Part shown: one piece after another, positions 61,160 to 64,000 of the stretch
Numbering within the stretch: position 1 is the first letter of the stretch
Layout of the letters: every line of letters starts with the position of its first letter
Origin: Jiangella alkaliphila
GTDB taxonomy: Bacteria; Actinomycetota; Actinomycetes; Jiangellales; Jiangellaceae
Reading direction: 5' to 3'
DNA length: 64,000 bases
Assembly (NCBI RefSeq): GCF_900105925.1
Contig: NZ_LT629791.1
Location: forward strand, 1,488,001 to 1,552,000
The notes under the pieces: model-generated
Seen by the model: the letters and a program-made list of their open reading frames with translations, nothing else
Databases searched by the model: none
Told to the model about the DNA's origin: nothing
Position numbers and translations under genes: made by a program

Positions 61160-61205
61160 TTGAGCCACCCGGGCTCAAGGTTATAGTTGAGCGATACTGA
61201 CTCAA
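61160..61205 (+). promoter_or_regulatory. dnaK: dnaK promoter with two HAIR-type HspR operators
   Basis: TTGAG-N9-CTCAA occurs twice, at 61160-61178 and 61187-61205, matching the HspR inverted repeat (CTTGAGT-N7-ACTCAAG) core. The -35 TTGAGC (61160-61165) lies in the first and the -10 TATAGT (61182-61187) between them, so HspR binding would block RNA polymerase. This predicts heat-inducible dnaK expression. Confidence 0.8.
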
Positions 61206-61237
61206 CACTGCTGAGAAACACACTGGAGGTAACTGCC

Positions 61238-63133
61238 ATGGCTCGAGCCGTCGGCATCGACCTGGGCACGACAAACTCCGTCGTGGCCGTTCTCGAAGGT
61301 GGCGAGGCCACCGTCATCGCCAACGCCGAGGGGTCGCGCACCACCCCGTCCGTCGTGGCCTTCGCCAAGAACGGCGAGGTCCTGGTCGGTGAGGTGGCCA
61401 AGCGCCAGGCCGTCACCAACGTCGACCGCACCATCCGCTCGGTCAAGCGGCACATGGGCACCGACTGGTCGCAGAAGATCGACGACAAGAACTTCACGCC
61501 GCAGCAGATCTCGGCGTTCGTCCTGCAGAAGCTGAAGCGCGACGCCGAGGCGTACCTGGGCGAGACCATCACCGACGCCGTGGTCACCGTGCCGGCGTAC
61601 TTCAACGACTCCCAGCGCCAGGCCACCAAGGAGGCCGGCGAGATCGCGGGCCTCAACGTCCTGCGCATCGTCAACGAGCCCACGGCGGCCGCGCTCGCGT
61701 ACGGCCTCGACAAGGGCGAGCACGACCAGACCATCCTCGTCTTCGACCTCGGCGGCGGCACCTTCGACGTGTCCCTCCTCGAGATCGGCGAGGGCGTCGT
61801 CGAGGTCAAGGCCACCAGCGGCGACAACCACCTCGGTGGTGACGACTGGGACCAGAAGGTCGCCGAGTGGCTGATCGGCCAGGTCAAGTCCGCGCACGGC
61901 ATCGACCTCTCCAAGGACAAGATCGCCATGCAGCGCGTCCGCGAGGCCGCCGAGCGGGCGAAGATCGAGCTGTCGTCCAGCACCCAGACGTCCATCTCGC
62001 TGCCGTACATCGCCCAGGACCCCGAGAAGAACCCCGTCCACGTCGACGAGACCCTCTCGCGCGCGCAGTTCGAGCAGATGACGGCCGACCTGCTGGCCCG
62101 CACCAAGTCGCCGTTCCAGAACGTCGTCCGTGACGCCGGCATCTCCGTCGACCAGATCGACCACGTGGTCCTGGTCGGCGGCTCCACCCGCATGCCCGCC
62201 GTCGTCGACCTCGTGAAGGAGCTGACCGGCGGCAAGGAGCCCAACAAGGGCGTCAACCCGGACGAGGTCGTCGCCGTCGGCGCCAGCCTCCAGGCCGGTG
62301 TCCTGAAGGGCGAGGTCAAGGACGTCCTGCTGCTCGACGTCACCCCGCTGTCCCTTGGCATCGAGACCAAGGGCGGCGTCATGACGAAGCTGATCGAGCG
62401 CAACACGACCATCCCGACGAAGCGCTCGGAGATCTTCACCACGGCCGACGACAACCAGCCGACGGTGGGCATCCAGGTCTACCAGGGCGAGCGCGAGATC
62501 GCGGCGTACAACAAGAAGCTCGGCACGTTCGACCTCACCGGCCTGCCGCCGGCGCCGCGCGGCGTCCCGCAGATCGAGGTCACGTTCGACATCGACGCCA
62601 ACGGCATCGTGCACGTGTCCGCCAAGGACCTCGGCACCGGCCGCGAGCAGTCCATGACCATCACCGGCGGGTCGTCGCTGCCCAAGGACGACATCGAGCG
62701 CATGGTCCGCGAGGCCGAGCAGTACGCCGAGGAGGACGCCAAGCGCCGCGAGGCCGCCGAGAACCGCAACCAGGCCGAGTCGCTGGTCTACCAGACGGAG
62801 AAGTTCCTCGCCGACAACACCGAGAAGGTCGGCACCCTCTCCCAGGAGGTCCGCGACGACGTCGACACCGCCCTCGCCGAGGCCAAGAAGGCGCTCGAGG
62901 GCAATGACGAGGCGGCCATCAAGTCGGCCACCGAGCGGCTGCAGACGGCGTTCCAGGCGCTCGGCGCGGCCATCTACGCCACCGCCCAGGCCCCGTCCGG
63001 CGACGCCGAGGGCGCCCAGGCCGGCGCCGCCGGCGCCGACGGCGACGACGCGTCGTCCTCGACCACGAGCGACACCGCCGAGGAGGACGTCGTCGAGGCC
63101 GAGATCGTCGACGACGAGAAGGACACCAAGTGA
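61238..63133 (+). CDS. dnaK: molecular chaperone DnaK (Hsp70)
   Basis: 631 residues from the ATG at 61238 (GGAGGT upstream). Nucleotide-binding motifs are [29 protein letters not shown] and [11 protein letters not shown]. The linker [15 protein letters not shown] leads to the substrate-binding domain. The C-terminus is an acidic Ala/Gly/Asp-rich tail ending [12 protein letters not shown], as in other actinobacterial DnaK. It refolds proteins in the cytoplasm with GrpE and DnaJ, whose genes follow directly. Expression is probably under HspR through the two HAIR boxes. Confidence 0.98.
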   Translation: MARAVGIDLGTTNSVVAVLEGGEATVIANAEGSRTTPSVVAFAKNGEVLVGEVAKRQAVTNVDRTIRSVKRHMGTDWSQKIDDKNFTPQQISAFVLQKLKRDAEAYLGETITDAVVTVPAYFNDSQRQATKEAGEIAGLNVLRIVNEPTAAALAYGLDKGEHDQTILVFDLGGGTFDVSLLEIGEGVVEVKATSGDNHLGGDDWDQKVAEWLIGQVKSAHGIDLSKDKIAMQRVREAAERAKIELSSSTQTSISLPYIAQDPEKNPVHVDETLSRAQFEQMTADLLARTKSPFQNVVRDAGISVDQIDHVVLVGGSTRMPAVVDLVKELTGGKEPNKGVNPDEVVAVGASLQAGVLKGEVKDVLLLDVTPLSLGIETKGGVMTKLIERNTTIPTKRSEIFTTADDNQPTVGIQVYQGEREIAAYNKKLGTFDLTGLPPAPRGVPQIEVTFDIDANGIVHVSAKDLGTGREQSMTITGGSSLPKDDIERMVREAEQYAEEDAKRREAAENRNQAESLVYQTEKFLADNTEKVGTLSQEVRDDVDTALAEAKKALEGNDEAAIKSATERLQTAFQALGAAIYATAQAPSGDAEGAQAGAAGADGDDASSSTTSDTAEEDVVEAEIVDDEKDTK

Positions 63134-63810
63134 CCGATGCGCAGCGACCCGAGGGTCTCGAGGACCCCGAAGAGCTGAAGCCCGTCGTCCGCGACCGGCG
63201 CCGCATCGATCCCGAGACCGGCGAGGCGCGCGTGCCCGAGACCGGCGACGGCACCGACGCGGGGGCCTCGGCTCCCGCGTCGGGCGCAGCGGCGGCCGCG
63301 TCCGACGAGGAGCTGGCCGCGGCCCGCTCCGAGGCGGCTGAGCGGCTCGACGACCTGCGGCGGCTGCAGGCCGAGTACGTCAACTACCGCCGCCGGGTCG
63401 AGCGCGACCGCGAGGCCAACCGCGAGGCGGCCAAGGCCGAGGTGCTCGCCGAGCTGCTCGGCGTGCTCGACGACATCGGCCGGGCCCGCGAGCACGGCGA
63501 CCTCACCGGCGCGTTCCGATCGGTCGGCGAGGCGCTGGAGTCGGTCACGACGAAGGCCGGCCTGGTCCGCTACGGCGAGCCGGGCGACGCCTTCGACCCG
63601 ATGATCCACGAGGCGCTCATGCACGGTTACGCCGACGACGTCGAGGTGCCCACGGCCACGCAGATCCTGCAGCCGGGGTACCGCATCGGCGAGCGGGTCA
63701 TCCGGCCCGCGCGGGTCGCGGTGGCCGAGCCGACGGAGGCGCTGCCGGAGACTCCCGCCGAGTCGCCGGCGGCGGACGAACCGGCGGAGAATAAGGACGA
63801 CCAGAGCTGA
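63130..63810 (+). CDS. grpE: nucleotide exchange factor GrpE
   Basis: 226 residues; the GTG at 63130 overlaps the dnaK stop (GTGA), so translation is coupled. A disordered acidic N-terminus precedes the long dimerisation helix ([20 protein letters not shown] near residue 76). The beta-wing follows, with [20 protein letters not shown] and [20 protein letters not shown]. It releases ADP from DnaK. Confidence 0.96.
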   Translation: MTDAQRPEGLEDPEELKPVVRDRRRIDPETGEARVPETGDGTDAGASAPASGAAAAASDEELAAARSEAAERLDDLRRLQAEYVNYRRRVERDREANREAAKAEVLAELLGVLDDIGRAREHGDLTGAFRSVGEALESVTTKAGLVRYGEPGDAFDPMIHEALMHGYADDVEVPTATQILQPGYRIGERVIRPARVAVAEPTEALPETPAESPAADEPAENKDDQS

Positions 63811-63841
63811 CGTTCCACAGACGGAGAGGAGGGGTGAGCCC

Positions 63842-64000
63842 GTGAGCACGAAGGACTGGATCGAGAAGGACTACTACAAGATCCTCGGCGTCGCGAAGGA
63901 CGCCGACGCGGCCACGGTCAAGAAGGCCTACCGCACCCTTGCTCGCGAGCTCCACCCCGACCGCAACAAGGACGACAAGGCGGCGGAGGAACGCTTCAAG
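63842..64000 (+). CDS. dnaJ: chaperone DnaJ, N-terminal part (cut by window edge)
   Basis: The GTG at 63842 begins 53 visible codons: [20 protein letters not shown], then [20 protein letters not shown]. This is a J-domain with its HPD motif. It lies 31 bp after grpE, behind GGAGAGGAGG. The rest, including the zinc-finger and G/F regions, is outside the window. It stimulates the DnaK ATPase. Confidence 0.95.
   Translation, partial: MSTKDWIEKDYYKILGVAKDADAATVKKAYRTLARELHPDRNKDDKAAEERFK

Overview
This is a very GC-rich stretch of an actinobacterial (Actinomycetota) chromosome. The signs are dense genes with GTG, ATG and occasional TTG starts, 4-bp start/stop overlaps (ATGA, GTGA), a BldD regulator, an AfsR/SARP regulator, an Rv1355c-type ThiF/nitroreductase fusion, an EtfD-like Fe-S oxidoreductase and an HspR-type operator before dnaK. 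The gene mix would fit Jiangellales or a related order, but nothing here fixes the genus. There is no rRNA, prophage, insertion sequence or CRISPR array; one tRNA-Gly(CCC) is present.

Layout. 1-8.7 kb: small enzymes, a SARP/AfsR regulator, a GH16-like protein, a decayed nitrilase and a stand-alone mraY. 8.7-16 kb: a two-component system divergent from a lipoprotein/adaptor/ATPase/permease export operon of MacB type. 16-25 kb: a MarR-type regulator facing a DUF4097 gene, a TRIC channel, dcd, an EtfD-like electron-transfer protein, a ribbon-helix-helix/DUF4097 operon, and a YihY/DUF3618/holin-X/YtxH envelope cluster. 25-34 kb: oligopeptidase B, a GntR/membrane-protein pair, hutH and hutU, and an ArsR/SRPBCC pair. 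34-40 kb: nitroreductase, SPW protein, Bcr/CflA-type exporter, lactonase and a diguanylate cyclase.

40.4-41.4 kb is the most unusual part. Thirteen tandem units each carry a strong Shine-Dalgarno sequence and then a complete 24-nt open reading frame for the heptapeptide MRDTTWS (MRDTTWR in the first). Start-codon swaps and synonymous changes between units, with unit spacings that are not multiples of three, argue that the peptide itself is under selection. I know of no described system of this form. An MFS transporter gene lies convergent to the array.

42.7-49.3 kb looks like a c-di-GMP/development locus. A long, hairpin-rich leader precedes an acyltransferase-like gene, the ThiF/nitroreductase fusion, a GAF-GGDEF-EAL protein and then bldD, whose product keeps most of the c-di-GMP-binding signature. 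hutI follows, away from hutH and hutU. 50.5-61 kb holds a LysR/MFS pair (the MFS gene carries an in-frame palindromic repeat), ferritin, a secreted M14 carboxypeptidase, a GH42 beta-galactosidase, a secreted SGNH hydrolase and a DUF418/YeiB-type membrane protein. The window ends in dnaK-grpE-dnaJ (dnaJ cut by the edge) behind two HAIR-type operators.

Starts were chosen by eye from ribosome-binding sites and family N-termini. Functions come from motif recognition only; no database search was run.
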